Shown here piece by piece: positions 1 to 6,247 of a stretch of DNA of 28,132 bases (its first letter is position 1; each line of letters starts with the position of its first letter). Below the pieces are notes generated by a model. The model did not search any database. It was not told the origin of the DNA and saw only the letters and a program-made list of their open reading frames with translations. The stretch comes from Methylotenera_A sp036675645 (GTDB taxonomy: Bacteria > Pseudomonadota > Gammaproteobacteria > Burkholderiales > Methylophilaceae): assembly GCA_036675645.1 (NCBI GenBank), contig JAKFEP010000084.1, positions 1 through 28,132 of the forward strand, given 5' to 3'. Both the position numbers and the translations under genes were made by a program.

Positions 1-1237
1 AACAAAACGCCCTGCGGTGCTTATTGGCAAAGATACACGTATTTCAGGCTACATGTTTGAGGCCGCGCTAGAAGCAGGCTTATCTGCGGCAGGTGTCGAT
101 GTGTTGCTGGTAGGCCCAATGCCAACGCCAGCGGTGGCCTACCTGACACGCGCTCTCCGCGCGCAAGCAGGCATTGTTATTTCTGCTTCACACAACCCTT
201 ATTATGATAACGGTATCAAGTTTTTCTCGGCCGAAGGTGCAAAATTGCCGGATGCGATTGAGCATGCGATTGAAGCGGAGCTAGATAAGCCGATGCAAGT
301 GATGGAATCAGCCAAGTTGGGCAAAGCGCGACGTATTGATGACGCAGCTGGCCGTTATGTGGAGTTTTGTAAGAGTACATTCCCCAGTAATTTAGACCTG
401 CGTGGCTTAAAGATTGTGCTAGATTGCGCCCATGGCGCTACCTACCACGTTGCGCCTGATGTGTTTCATGAGTTGGGGGCCGAGATTGTTGCCATCGGCA
501 ATAAGCCAGATGGTTTGAATATTAACGAGCAAGTCGGTTCTACCCATCCGCAAGCTTTACAAAAAGCCGTGGTGGAACATCAAGCTGATTTAGGTATCGC
601 ATTTGATGGCGACGGTGATCGCGTGATGATGGTTGATGCTGCAGGCGACCTGCTAGATGGCGACCAATTGCTCTATATCATTGCACTGGGTTTGTATGCC
701 AAAGGCAAGTTAAAAGGCGGCGTAGCGGGCACGCTCATGACCAACTTAGCGTTAGAGCACGCGCTGCAAAAACACCAGATTCCTTTTGCGCGCGCCAACG
801 TCGGTGACAGGTATGTGCTGGAACTGTTGAATGAAAAAAATTGGAAATTAGGTGGCGAAAATTCCGGGCATATTCTCACCCTGGATAAACACACCAGTGG
901 CGATGCGATTATTGCCGCATTGCAAGTGCTGCATGCATTAAAACAAAGCGGTAAAACGCTCACCCAAATGCGTACAGAACTGGTGCTATATCCGCAAGTG
1001 CTAATAAACGTGACTTACCAGTCTAAAGAAAACCAAGCAAAGTTAGACTTAAATATGCCACAACTCCAAAATGCAGTTAAAAGCGCTGAGGCAAAGTTAA
1101 ATGGGACAGGCCGTGTATTGCTGCGCGCATCAGGCACTGAACCAAAAATCCGTGTGATGGTAGAAGGCCAAGATGCAAAGCTGGTGCAAAAATTGGCAGA
1201 AGAAATTGCGGAAGTCGTAAAAAAAGTGACAGACTAA
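1..1237 (+). CDS. glmM: Phosphoglucosamine mutase GlmM (5'-truncated)
   Basis: GlmM converts glucosamine-6-phosphate to glucosamine-1-phosphate in the cytoplasm, for UDP-GlcNAc, peptidoglycan and LPS synthesis. The reading frame is open from the first base of the window (frame starting at base 2), so the start lies outside. By alignment from memory with E. coli GlmM, about 40 N-terminal residues are missing. Visible motifs: the GKDTRISGYM segment, the active-site loop SASHNP whose second serine (codon near 188) is the phosphoserine, the magnesium loop DGDGDR (about 610), the sugar-binding GGENSGH, and the C-terminal phosphate-binding RASGTEPKIRVM. The C-terminus is full length. The gene is followed after 3 bp by a VOC-fold gene, so the two are probably co-transcribed. 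Identity is very secure. Confidence 0.97.
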   Translation, partial: TKRPAVLIGKDTRISGYMFEAALEAGLSAAGVDVLLVGPMPTPAVAYLTRALRAQAGIVISASHNPYYDNGIKFFSAEGAKLPDAIEHAIEAELDKPMQVMESAKLGKARRIDDAAGRYVEFCKSTFPSNLDLRGLKIVLDCAHGATYHVAPDVFHELGAEIVAIGNKPDGLNINEQVGSTHPQALQKAVVEHQADLGIAFDGDGDRVMMVDAAGDLLDGDQLLYIIALGLYAKGKLKGGVAGTLMTNLALEHALQKHQIPFARANVGDRYVLELLNEKNWKLGGENSGHILTLDKHTSGDAIIAALQVLHALKQSGKTLTQMRTELVLYPQVLINVTYQSKENQAKLDLNMPQLQNAVKSAEAKLNGTGRVLLRASGTEPKIRVMVEGQDAKLVQKLAEEIAEVVKKVTD

Positions 1238-1240
1238 AAA

Positions 1241-1606
1241 ATGAATTTAAAGACTATTGAGATTAAAGCTTTTGTACCAGCAAAAGATTTCGAATTATCG
1301 AAACAGTTTTATCAGGAGATGGGGTTTGTATTGGCATCAGAAGGCGGTGGAGTTGCATATTTTCATCATCAAAATGTGAGTTTTTTATTACAAGATTTTT
1401 ATGTAAAAGAGTTTGCCGAAAACTTGATGATGCATTTGTTGGTGGAAGATGTAGAGGCGTGGTGGAATAAAATCCAAGATGCGAAAATTGCAACGCAATA
1501 TGGCGTTAATGTTGGCGCTATAGAGCAGCAGACATGGGGCATGCGGGACTTTGTTATGGCCGATCCTAGCGGCGTACTTTGGAGAATCGGTGAAAATACA
1601 GAGTGA
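1241..1606 (+). CDS. VOC superfamily (glyoxalase/bleomycin-resistance-like) protein
   Basis: A 121-residue protein with the single-module beta-alpha-beta-beta-beta pattern of the vicinal oxygen chelate superfamily. It opens with 'EIKAFVPAKDFELSKQFYQEMGF', typical of the first VOC strand and helix, and ends with 'FVMADPSGVLWRIGE', the usual last strand with D-P-x-G. The ATG lies 3 bp after the glmM stop, implying translational coupling or a shared transcript. Family members include glyoxalase I, dioxygenases and antibiotic-binding proteins. The substrate and metal ligands cannot be assigned from sequence, and the usual His/Glu ligands are not obvious. I would call it 'VOC family protein' and not go further. 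Confidence 0.82.
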   Translation: MNLKTIEIKAFVPAKDFELSKQFYQEMGFVLASEGGGVAYFHHQNVSFLLQDFYVKEFAENLMMHLLVEDVEAWWNKIQDAKIATQYGVNVGAIEQQTWGMRDFVMADPSGVLWRIGENTE

Positions 1607-1700
1607 AAAGAGTATGGTTTGAAAAACTTCCAAACTCGGGCTGGTGCAAAGTAGCCGCGGATGTTGTGGCCAAACCTTTTTGACTCACGCCAAACTACTG

Positions 1701-1735
1701 ACACTACACGACACGACACGACACGACACGACAGG
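1701..1735. repeat. ACACG pentanucleotide microsatellite (five perfect units)
   Basis: Five perfect tandem ACACG units at 1706-1730 are flanked by one-mismatch copies, ACACT (1701-1705) and ACAGG (1731-1735). Pentamer tracts change length by slipped-strand mispairing. This one is in intergenic DNA upstream of the HAD phosphatase. Within the doubtful open frame at 1661-1885 it would encode a Thr-Arg-His-Asp-Thr cycle, and a unit change would shift that frame. Confidence 0.9.
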
Positions 1736-1815
1736 TCTGGCAGAGTCTCTCGTCATTACACTTCTTATCTGCTCTTCAAATGCACTGTTTTAAAACATTT
1801 AACTGCAAGTAAAGA

Positions 1816-1832
1816 TGTCATCATTCAGTCAA
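1816..1832 (+). promoter_or_regulatory. Candidate Pho box upstream of HAD phosphatase
   Basis: TGTCATCATTCAGTCAA: a perfect half-site TGTCAT (1816-1821) and a weaker half-site AGTCAA (1827-1832), with TCA repeated at 11 bp, the geometry of PhoB direct repeats. It sits about 125 bp before the HAD phosphatase ATG. No strong -10 box lies at the expected distance. It is weaker than the sites at pstS or the porin. Confidence 0.42.
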
Positions 1833-1956
1833 ATTTAATCATTAAACTGCTCTGCAAGCCAATATCTAAAAGGCGTTTGCTGTAGATTTGGCGATTAAAT
1901 TTAAACTGGCACGACTTATGCACGTTTATAGTTGTTGCATGTTAAAGGCGCAATTA

Positions 1957-2763
1957 ATGAAGATGACGAGTACTAGGACAGAGGCAACGGTTGATTATTT
2001 GGTTGCCAGCGATTTTGACCAAACCTTGAGTTTTAATGATTCTGGCCATGTATTGGCCGAGATGTTAGGAATAAATAATTTTGAAGATAAAGTCGCTGGA
2101 TTAGCCCGCACAAATCTAGTGAAGCAAGGCGCTGAGCTGGCCTATTTGCTACGCCATGACCCTGCGTTTCGCGGCGTTAGACGTGAGCACTTGGTAGAGG
2201 CCGGCAAATGCGTAAGGCTTAAAGACAATGTGAAGCTGCTCACCGAGATCTTGAGCGCAGGCATAGATGGCTACCGCTTTGATTTTTATGTGATTTCAGC
2301 TGGGCCTGCGCTGGTGGTGCGCTCTGCGTTAGAAAATATAGTACCGCCCGAACATATATTTGGCTCCGAATTAGAATTTGATATTGATACGGGCGAGATT
2401 TGTGCGATTAACCATGTGCCGGCTGGTAATGGCAAAGTTGCGGTATTGGAAACCATTGAGCAAAAATTACAAATGAGCTCCGACCGGGTCATTTATATAG
2501 GCGATGGCAGCTCCGACCTATATGTGATGCACGATGTGAATAGCCGCGATGGGCATACTATTGCAGTATCTGAAACCAAGTCTATCGGCCGCATAGCTAA
2601 CAGAACGGTGTTAAGTGACAACGCAGTAAGTGTGCTGGTGCCGATTTTGGAAGATGTATTAAAGTGGGATTCGGTGCAAATTCGTGAGTTGTTTAATATG
2701 CATGGCTTGGCGTTGCAAGATTGGGATAAGATACATACCGACTGGATTGCTTTTCATAACTAA
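1957..2763 (+). CDS. HAD superfamily (subfamily IB, SerB/MtnX-like) phosphatase
   Basis: Probable cytoplasmic magnesium-dependent phosphomonoesterase. The four HAD motifs are present in order: motif I DFDQT (first Asp the nucleophile), motif II VISAG, motif III lysine in GNGKVA, and motif IV GDGSSD. The cap is inserted between motifs I and II, as in phosphoserine phosphatase-like enzymes. An upstream in-frame TTG at 1888 would add 23 residues, but the ATG at 1957 is preceded by AAGGCG at good spacing and begins ten codons before the conserved core, so I prefer 268 residues. The substrate is unknown: phosphoserine, MtnX-type methylthioribulose derivatives, or phosphocholine/phosphoethanolamine are all possible for this fold. 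A Pho-box-like site upstream hints at phosphate scavenging (inference). Confidence 0.8.
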   Translation: MKMTSTRTEATVDYLVASDFDQTLSFNDSGHVLAEMLGINNFEDKVAGLARTNLVKQGAELAYLLRHDPAFRGVRREHLVEAGKCVRLKDNVKLLTEILSAGIDGYRFDFYVISAGPALVVRSALENIVPPEHIFGSELEFDIDTGEICAINHVPAGNGKVAVLETIEQKLQMSSDRVIYIGDGSSDLYVMHDVNSRDGHTIAVSETKSIGRIANRTVLSDNAVSVLVPILEDVLKWDSVQIRELFNMHGLALQDWDKIHTDWIAFHN

Positions 2764-2766
2764 AAA

Positions 2767-2893
2767 TGCACAACGACTGCGCTCGATAATACTTCGTTAA
2801 AAAATGGCTCAAAATCCTCACATATAACCCATATGCTCTGGTTTTTCGCCAATTTTTGCCTCGTCGTCTTATCATCGCTCGCCATGTTGTGCA
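2767..2893. repeat. 127-bp imperfect palindrome (MITE/REP-like)
   Basis: The ends are perfect inverted repeats, TGCACAAC (2767-2774) and GTTGTGCA (2886-2893). The arms stay roughly complementary inward (GCTCGAT against ATCATCGCTCGC, TTAAAAAATGGC against GCCAATTTTTGCC, CCTCACATAT against CATATGCTCTGG) to a centre near 2829. It fills almost the whole gap between the HAD phosphatase and the SemiSWEET gene. It encodes nothing and would fold as one long hairpin in RNA or single-stranded DNA. The form suggests a miniature mobile or intergenic repeat, and copy number in the genome would decide. Confidence 0.7.
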
Positions 2894-2927
2894 AAGGGCG
2901 TTATTAAATTTTTTTGAAAATTAAAAC

Positions 2928-3203
2928 ATGAATACTATCGATTTTATTGGCTATTTCTCGGCATTTTTAACCACGTTTGCCTTTGTGCCGCAGGCGTATC
3001 ATTCATGGAAAACGCGTGATTTATCAGGCATTTCTCTGCCTATGTACAGCTTGTTTACCGCTGGGGTATTGGGCTGGATTATCTATGGATTTAATATTGG
3101 CAGTTGGCCGTTGCTGCTAGCTAACATCGTCACGTTATTGCTGGCGTGCATGGTGCTAGCCTTAAAATTAAAACATAAAAGTAAAAGCATAGAGACCAAT
3201 TAA
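2928..3203 (+). CDS. SemiSWEET-type PQ-loop small transporter
   Basis: A 91-residue membrane protein with three predicted transmembrane helices: about residues 4-24, with the PQ motif FVPQAYHSW just after the first helix; about 38-55; and about 60-83. It ends in a short lysine-rich tail. This is the complete three-helix unit of bacterial SemiSWEETs (MtN3/saliva family), which dimerise in the inner membrane and transport sugars by facilitated diffusion. The substrate is not predictable. It has no clear Shine-Dalgarno sequence and follows the palindromic repeat. No obvious Pho box precedes it, so a link to the phosphate genes around it is unproven. Confidence 0.85.
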   Translation: MNTIDFIGYFSAFLTTFAFVPQAYHSWKTRDLSGISLPMYSLFTAGVLGWIIYGFNIGSWPLLLANIVTLLLACMVLALKLKHKSKSIETN

Positions 3204-3307
3204 ACCATTACAAAAATACCGCCCTCTACCCCTTATGGATATTGGCTGTAGGGAACATGCCAATTGAAGCTCTAGTTTAGATTCGTGGCAGAGAACAGTA
3301 TAAAACG

Positions 3308-3330
3308 TTATTTATCAGCTTATTTATCAG
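3308..3330 (+). repeat. Two 11-bp direct repeats TTATTTATCAG
   Basis: TTATTTATCAG occurs at 3308-3318 and again at 3320-3330 (12-bp period). It is followed in near-helical phase by further TCA-containing segments up to 3375, in the intergenic DNA before the PAP2 gene. It looks like part of a protein-binding array. Confidence 0.75.
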
Positions 3331-3336
3331 TAAGTT

Positions 3337-3375
3337 AGTCACAAAAACTTCATCTAGCCTCAATCAAACTGTCAT
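3337..3375 (+). promoter_or_regulatory. Candidate multi-half-site Pho box upstream of PAP2 gene
   Basis: AGTCAC (3337-3342) and CTTCAT (3348-3353) have TCA exactly 11 bp apart. A perfect TGTCAT (3370-3375) falls two 11-bp steps further on. The intervening position (3359-3364) is degenerate. The last half-site is 45 bp before the PAP2 ATG. Only one half-site is perfect, so this is a candidate, supported mainly by the clear Pho boxes on neighbouring genes. Confidence 0.4.
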
Positions 3376-3420
3376 CTTTCGCATGCAAACTCGCCTCATG
3401 AACAACTGCGGGTACAAAAA

Positions 3421-3963
3421 ATGCGCATGAACCAAATGCTAAATAGGATGCAGGCGTGGGATAGCGCACTGTGTGTGTCGGTAAGCCATACCAGTCAATA
3501 TCGCATGATTCGAGCCTGGTTCCGTATCATCAGCCGCTTGGGCGACGGCATATTCTGGTATGGGCTGATGCTGGGCATTTTGGCATTACAGCAGGGCGCA
3601 GGTGTTATGCCCGTGCTGCACATGCTGGCGGCTGGGCTGACTGGTACGCTCATTTATAAATGGTTAAAACACAAGACGCATCGCCCGCGGCCTTATCAAG
3701 TGCATCAAGATGTATTTGTCACAGGCAAGCCGCTCGATCGTTTTAGCTTCCCCTCTGGGCATACCTTACATGCAGTAGCGTTTGGTTTGGTGGCCCTTTT
3801 TTATTTCCCGTTGCTAGCCGTGATATTGATTCCTTTTATCGTGATGGTTGCAATGTCGCGCGTGATTCTTGGCTTGCATTATCCTAGTGATGTATTGGCT
3901 GGCGCAGCGATTGGCTATTTAATTGCCGCTGTTTCAATTAATTTAGCCATATACCTTACTTGA
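3421..3963 (+). CDS. PAP2 family membrane phosphatase
   Basis: A 180-residue integral membrane acid phosphatase of the type-2 phosphatidic acid phosphatase family. The three signature blocks are visible: KHKTHRPRP (K-x6-RP), FSFPSGHT (PSGH) and SRVILGLHYPSDVLAG (SR-x5-H-x3-D), containing the catalytic histidines. Four to five hydrophobic helices surround them. Family members dephosphorylate phosphatidic acid, phosphatidylglycerol phosphate, undecaprenyl pyrophosphate or similar lipids at the periplasmic face of the inner membrane. It converges on the phospholipase-like gene, with 35 bp between stops. Given that neighbour, the nearby glycosyltransferase and the upstream Pho-like half-sites, phosphatidic acid to diacylglycerol is an attractive substrate guess. 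BacA-like undecaprenyl pyrophosphate phosphatase remains possible. Confidence 0.9.
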   Translation: MRMNQMLNRMQAWDSALCVSVSHTSQYRMIRAWFRIISRLGDGIFWYGLMLGILALQQGAGVMPVLHMLAAGLTGTLIYKWLKHKTHRPRPYQVHQDVFVTGKPLDRFSFPSGHTLHAVAFGLVALFYFPLLAVILIPFIVMVAMSRVILGLHYPSDVLAGAAIGYLIAAVSINLAIYLT

Positions 3964-3998
3964 ATTTCTTGGCTTAAATTTGTTGATTTAACCTCAAA

Positions 3999-4886
3999 CT
4001 AAACCCCGCTGCTAGCTGTAATTTTTTGGTGGGCGTGATAATAATCAACCGGGTTTAGCATGTGTAAACGCAAATCCCCCAAACATTGCTCGCGCCAGTC
4101 AATTAACTCTGTCACATTCAAATGCGTCAGTTCTGGCTCCCAATTTGGGCGCTTGCCATGCAGCGCATAGTGAAAATGACTTAAAGCGTGCTCGGTTTTG
4201 CCTAAGTAATAATTAAGGTTTTTAATAAATTCCACATCGTTTATTTTCAGCAGCCATAACAGCATGGACGAAAGCTTGCTGGTGCGCAGCAATTGATCTA
4301 AAAAAGCCAAACGATTTAAATTGGCTTTGGTTGTTTCAGGCGATACCTTAAAAACAGGCGCCACAAACTCTGTGAGCAGCGTTAAATGCTGCCGAATAAG
4401 CTGGTGCGGCGTGTGGTTGAGCTGCTTGGCCACATAGGCGTCCATCGCCCACTCTGATGCAAGATGCGTCAATATGTTTTTATTTTCCCATTTGGCTTCA
4501 TGCGCAGGTACAAAGTGATTGTGCGCAATCACATCTACAAATAGATGGCTGGTATAGCCCACAGCAATAGCGATTTCTTGCTCGGTGCGCGCAGCGGCCA
4601 ACATATGCTCTGAAATGCGCCATTGGTGCGTTGTATTAAAGGCTTTTGATACAATGGCCAAATCGGGCAAGCAGGCACCTGCCAACACCAGCTTAGGGAA
4701 TTTTTCTACGGCCTGTTGAATTTTTGAGTGAAGCTGCTTATTACCCACTAATGGCACTGCCAGCAGCAGATATTGCGAAAAATAGATATGCGTATACAAG
4801 CCCCATGCATTGGCATCTAAGGCATAAAGGCTGAGAGGAATAGCCCAGGCAAGTTTTCTAAAGTAAGGTATTTTCATGTAGCGCAT
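3999..4886 (-). CDS. Secreted zinc-dependent phospholipase C-like protein
   Basis: A 295-residue protein resembling the zinc-dependent phospholipase C / S1-P1 nuclease fold family (PF00882-like). An N-terminal signal peptide is visible: basic KIPYFRKL, a hydrophobic stretch, then DANA before WGLYTH. Cleavage after ANA would leave tryptophan as the first residue, and in Bacillus cereus PLC the mature N-terminal Trp is a zinc ligand. Other likely metal ligands lie in WGLYTHIYFSQ, LPDLAI, GYTSHLFVDVIAHNHF and LASEWAMDAYV. The family hydrolyses phospholipids to diacylglycerol and phospho-headgroup. It is divergent from the glycosyltransferase, and the 129-bp gap holds a Pho-box-like site for each gene. 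Starting at the fourth codon (4877) is equally possible. Phospholipase activity is inferred. Confidence 0.75.
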   Translation of the reverse strand: MRYMKIPYFRKLAWAIPLSLYALDANAWGLYTHIYFSQYLLLAVPLVGNKQLHSKIQQAVEKFPKLVLAGACLPDLAIVSKAFNTTHQWRISEHMLAAARTEQEIAIAVGYTSHLFVDVIAHNHFVPAHEAKWENKNILTHLASEWAMDAYVAKQLNHTPHQLIRQHLTLLTEFVAPVFKVSPETTKANLNRLAFLDQLLRTSKLSSMLLWLLKINDVEFIKNLNYYLGKTEHALSHFHYALHGKRPNWEPELTHLNVTELIDWREQCLGDLRLHMLNPVDYYHAHQKITASSGV

Positions 4887-4922
4887 TATTGAAGTGCACT
4901 ATGAACGTAGTGTGATTTATTG

Positions 4923-4939
4923 ATGACATTTTCATGAAA
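4923..4939 (-). promoter_or_regulatory. Pho box for the phospholipase C-like gene (minus strand)
   Basis: Read on the minus strand, TTTCATGAAAATGTCAT: half-sites TTTCAT (4939-4934) and TGTCAT (4928-4923), with TCA at 11-bp spacing. It lies 37 bp upstream of the gene start and faces it. A weak -10-like TACGTT (4909-4904) follows. It is back to back with the plus-strand Pho box of the glycosyltransferase. Confidence 0.65.
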
Positions 4940-4953
4940 AATTTATGCATAAC

Positions 4954-4986
4954 CTTCACATAAATGTCATATTCAAAAGTTAGTAT
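4954..4986 (+). promoter_or_regulatory. Pho box and -10 for the glycosyltransferase gene
   Basis: CTTCACATAAATGTCAT (4954-4970): half-sites CTTCAC and TGTCAT at 11-bp spacing. A -10-like TAGTAT (4981-4986) begins 10 bp after the second half-site, the usual PhoB promoter layout in which the box replaces the -35. It lies 45 bp upstream of the ATG at 5016. Confidence 0.68.
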
Positions 4987-5015
4987 CTATTTAATGTTTA
5001 AAAAGATCTAACTTT

Positions 5016-6242
5016 ATGAATATATTACTGATTTCAGATGTTTACTTTCCACGGGTGAATGGGGTCTCTACCTCAATTCGTACCTTTAGCGAGCAATTGC
5101 AAAAATTAGGTCACAGCGTGCATTTAATTGCGCCGGATTATGGTATTGCGACTGAAGATGAGGCATGGATTACCCGGGTGCCAGCGCGCAACATTTTCTT
5201 TGACCCAGAAGATAAACTGATGAAATATGGTGAGGTGTTACGTTTAATACCAATCCTAAAAAGCAAAAAATTTGATTTAGTGCATATCCACACGCCATTT
5301 ATTGCGCATTTTACAGGCTTAAAAATTGCCAAACATTTAGCATTGCCAGTGCTGGAAACCTACCATACTTTTTTTGAGGACTATTTGCATCATTATTTAC
5401 CATGGATACCCAAAGGCGTGGCAAAAAGTCTGGCTAGATTCATATCCAAAAAACAGTGTAATCAGTTAGATGCATTGATAGCGCCGTCTAAGCCCATGCT
5501 AGACGCACTTCGCAGCTATGGCGTAACTGCGCCAGCCGAGGTAATTGCAACTGGTTTACAGGCGAGCAGTTTTGTCGAGGTAGATGGTGACAGGTTTAGA
5601 ATTAAGTATCAAATTCCACTGGATAAGCAGATGCTGTTATATGTGGGGCGTGTCGCGCATGAAAAAAATATTGGCTTGCTCATTAGGGTGGTGAAATTGT
5701 TAGCACTGCAACAGCCAGACGTGCTATTGGTGATTACTGGTGAAGGCCCAGCAGAGCAAAGTTTGCATCAGCAAGTGCAACGGTTGGGCATCGAAAAACA
5801 TGTGCAGTTTATTGGCTATTTAGATCGTAACACCGAGCTCAATGCCTGCTACAAAGCGGCTGATATTTTTGTATTTGCTTCAAAAAGTGAAACGCAAGGC
5901 TTAGTATTGTTGGAGGCAATGGCGCAAGGCACGCCCGTGGTGGCCATTGCTGAACTGGGTACCGCATCTATACTGGTTGAAGGGCAAGGTGCGCATATCA
6001 GCACAGAGGATGAGACTGTGTTTGCGCAAAAAATTAACGACTTGCTTGGCAACACGCTGGCGCGAAATATATTAGGTGATGCAGGCAGAGCCTATGCACT
6101 AAAGTATTGGTCTGCAAGTGCGAAAGCAGACGAGATGCTTAATTTTTACCGGGCCTTACAAGCTAAGCATGATTTAAATAGGGTTAAACAAGCGGCAGAA
6201 TTAATGCCGCTCAAAAAAACCGATATAAAGCAGCCTACATAA
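5016..6242 (+). CDS. GT4 family glycosyltransferase (candidate diacylglycerol glycosyltransferase)
   Basis: A 408-residue GT-B fold retaining glycosyltransferase. The N-terminal domain has the acceptor-side signature FPRVNGVSTSIRTFSEQL (about residues 11-28) and VHIHTPF. The C-terminal domain has VGRVAHEKNIGLLI, the nucleotide-binding GEGPAEQSL, and the E-x7-E element in SETQGLVLLEAMAQGTPVVA (about residues 289-310). No signal peptide or transmembrane helix is seen, so it is cytoplasmic or membrane-associated. The N-terminal signature is shared with sugar transferases acting on lipids, including bacterial diacylglycerol glucosyl- and galactosyltransferases. A Pho box upstream and a divergent phospholipase gene suggest it makes phosphorus-free glycolipids during phosphate starvation (inference). 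A role in LPS or phosphatidylinositol mannoside-like synthesis is the alternative. It converges with pit, 5 bp between stops. Confidence 0.85.
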   Translation: MNILLISDVYFPRVNGVSTSIRTFSEQLQKLGHSVHLIAPDYGIATEDEAWITRVPARNIFFDPEDKLMKYGEVLRLIPILKSKKFDLVHIHTPFIAHFTGLKIAKHLALPVLETYHTFFEDYLHHYLPWIPKGVAKSLARFISKKQCNQLDALIAPSKPMLDALRSYGVTAPAEVIATGLQASSFVEVDGDRFRIKYQIPLDKQMLLYVGRVAHEKNIGLLIRVVKLLALQQPDVLLVITGEGPAEQSLHQQVQRLGIEKHVQFIGYLDRNTELNACYKAADIFVFASKSETQGLVLLEAMAQGTPVVAIAELGTASILVEGQGAHISTEDETVFAQKINDLLGNTLARNILGDAGRAYALKYWSASAKADEMLNFYRALQAKHDLNRVKQAAELMPLKKTDIKQPT

Positions 6243-6247
6243 TAAAC

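Larger units (their letters stand above)
1607..1956. other. Gene-poor stretch between VOC gene and HAD phosphatase
   Basis: About 350 bp with no convincing gene. An open frame spans 1661-1885 on the plus strand, but its product (Thr/Arg/His/Asp repeats from the microsatellite, then low-complexity residues) resembles no family I know. The stretch contains the ACACG pentamer repeat (1701-1735) and a Pho-box-like site (1816-1832). From about 1800 it becomes AT-rich and promoter-like, leading into the phosphatase gene. The first 100 bases could be the remnant of a lost gene, but I see nothing recognisable. Confidence 0.6.

Noticed and set aside
1706..1730. CRISPR array or transposon terminal repeats at the ACACG tract
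   Set aside because: A simple pentamer tandem repeat without spacers, nearby cas genes or transposase.
1661..1885. 74-codon plus-strand open frame over the ACACG repeat
   Set aside because: Low-complexity product, no recognisable family, no good ribosome binding site. The frame is made largely by the microsatellite. Described as intergenic.
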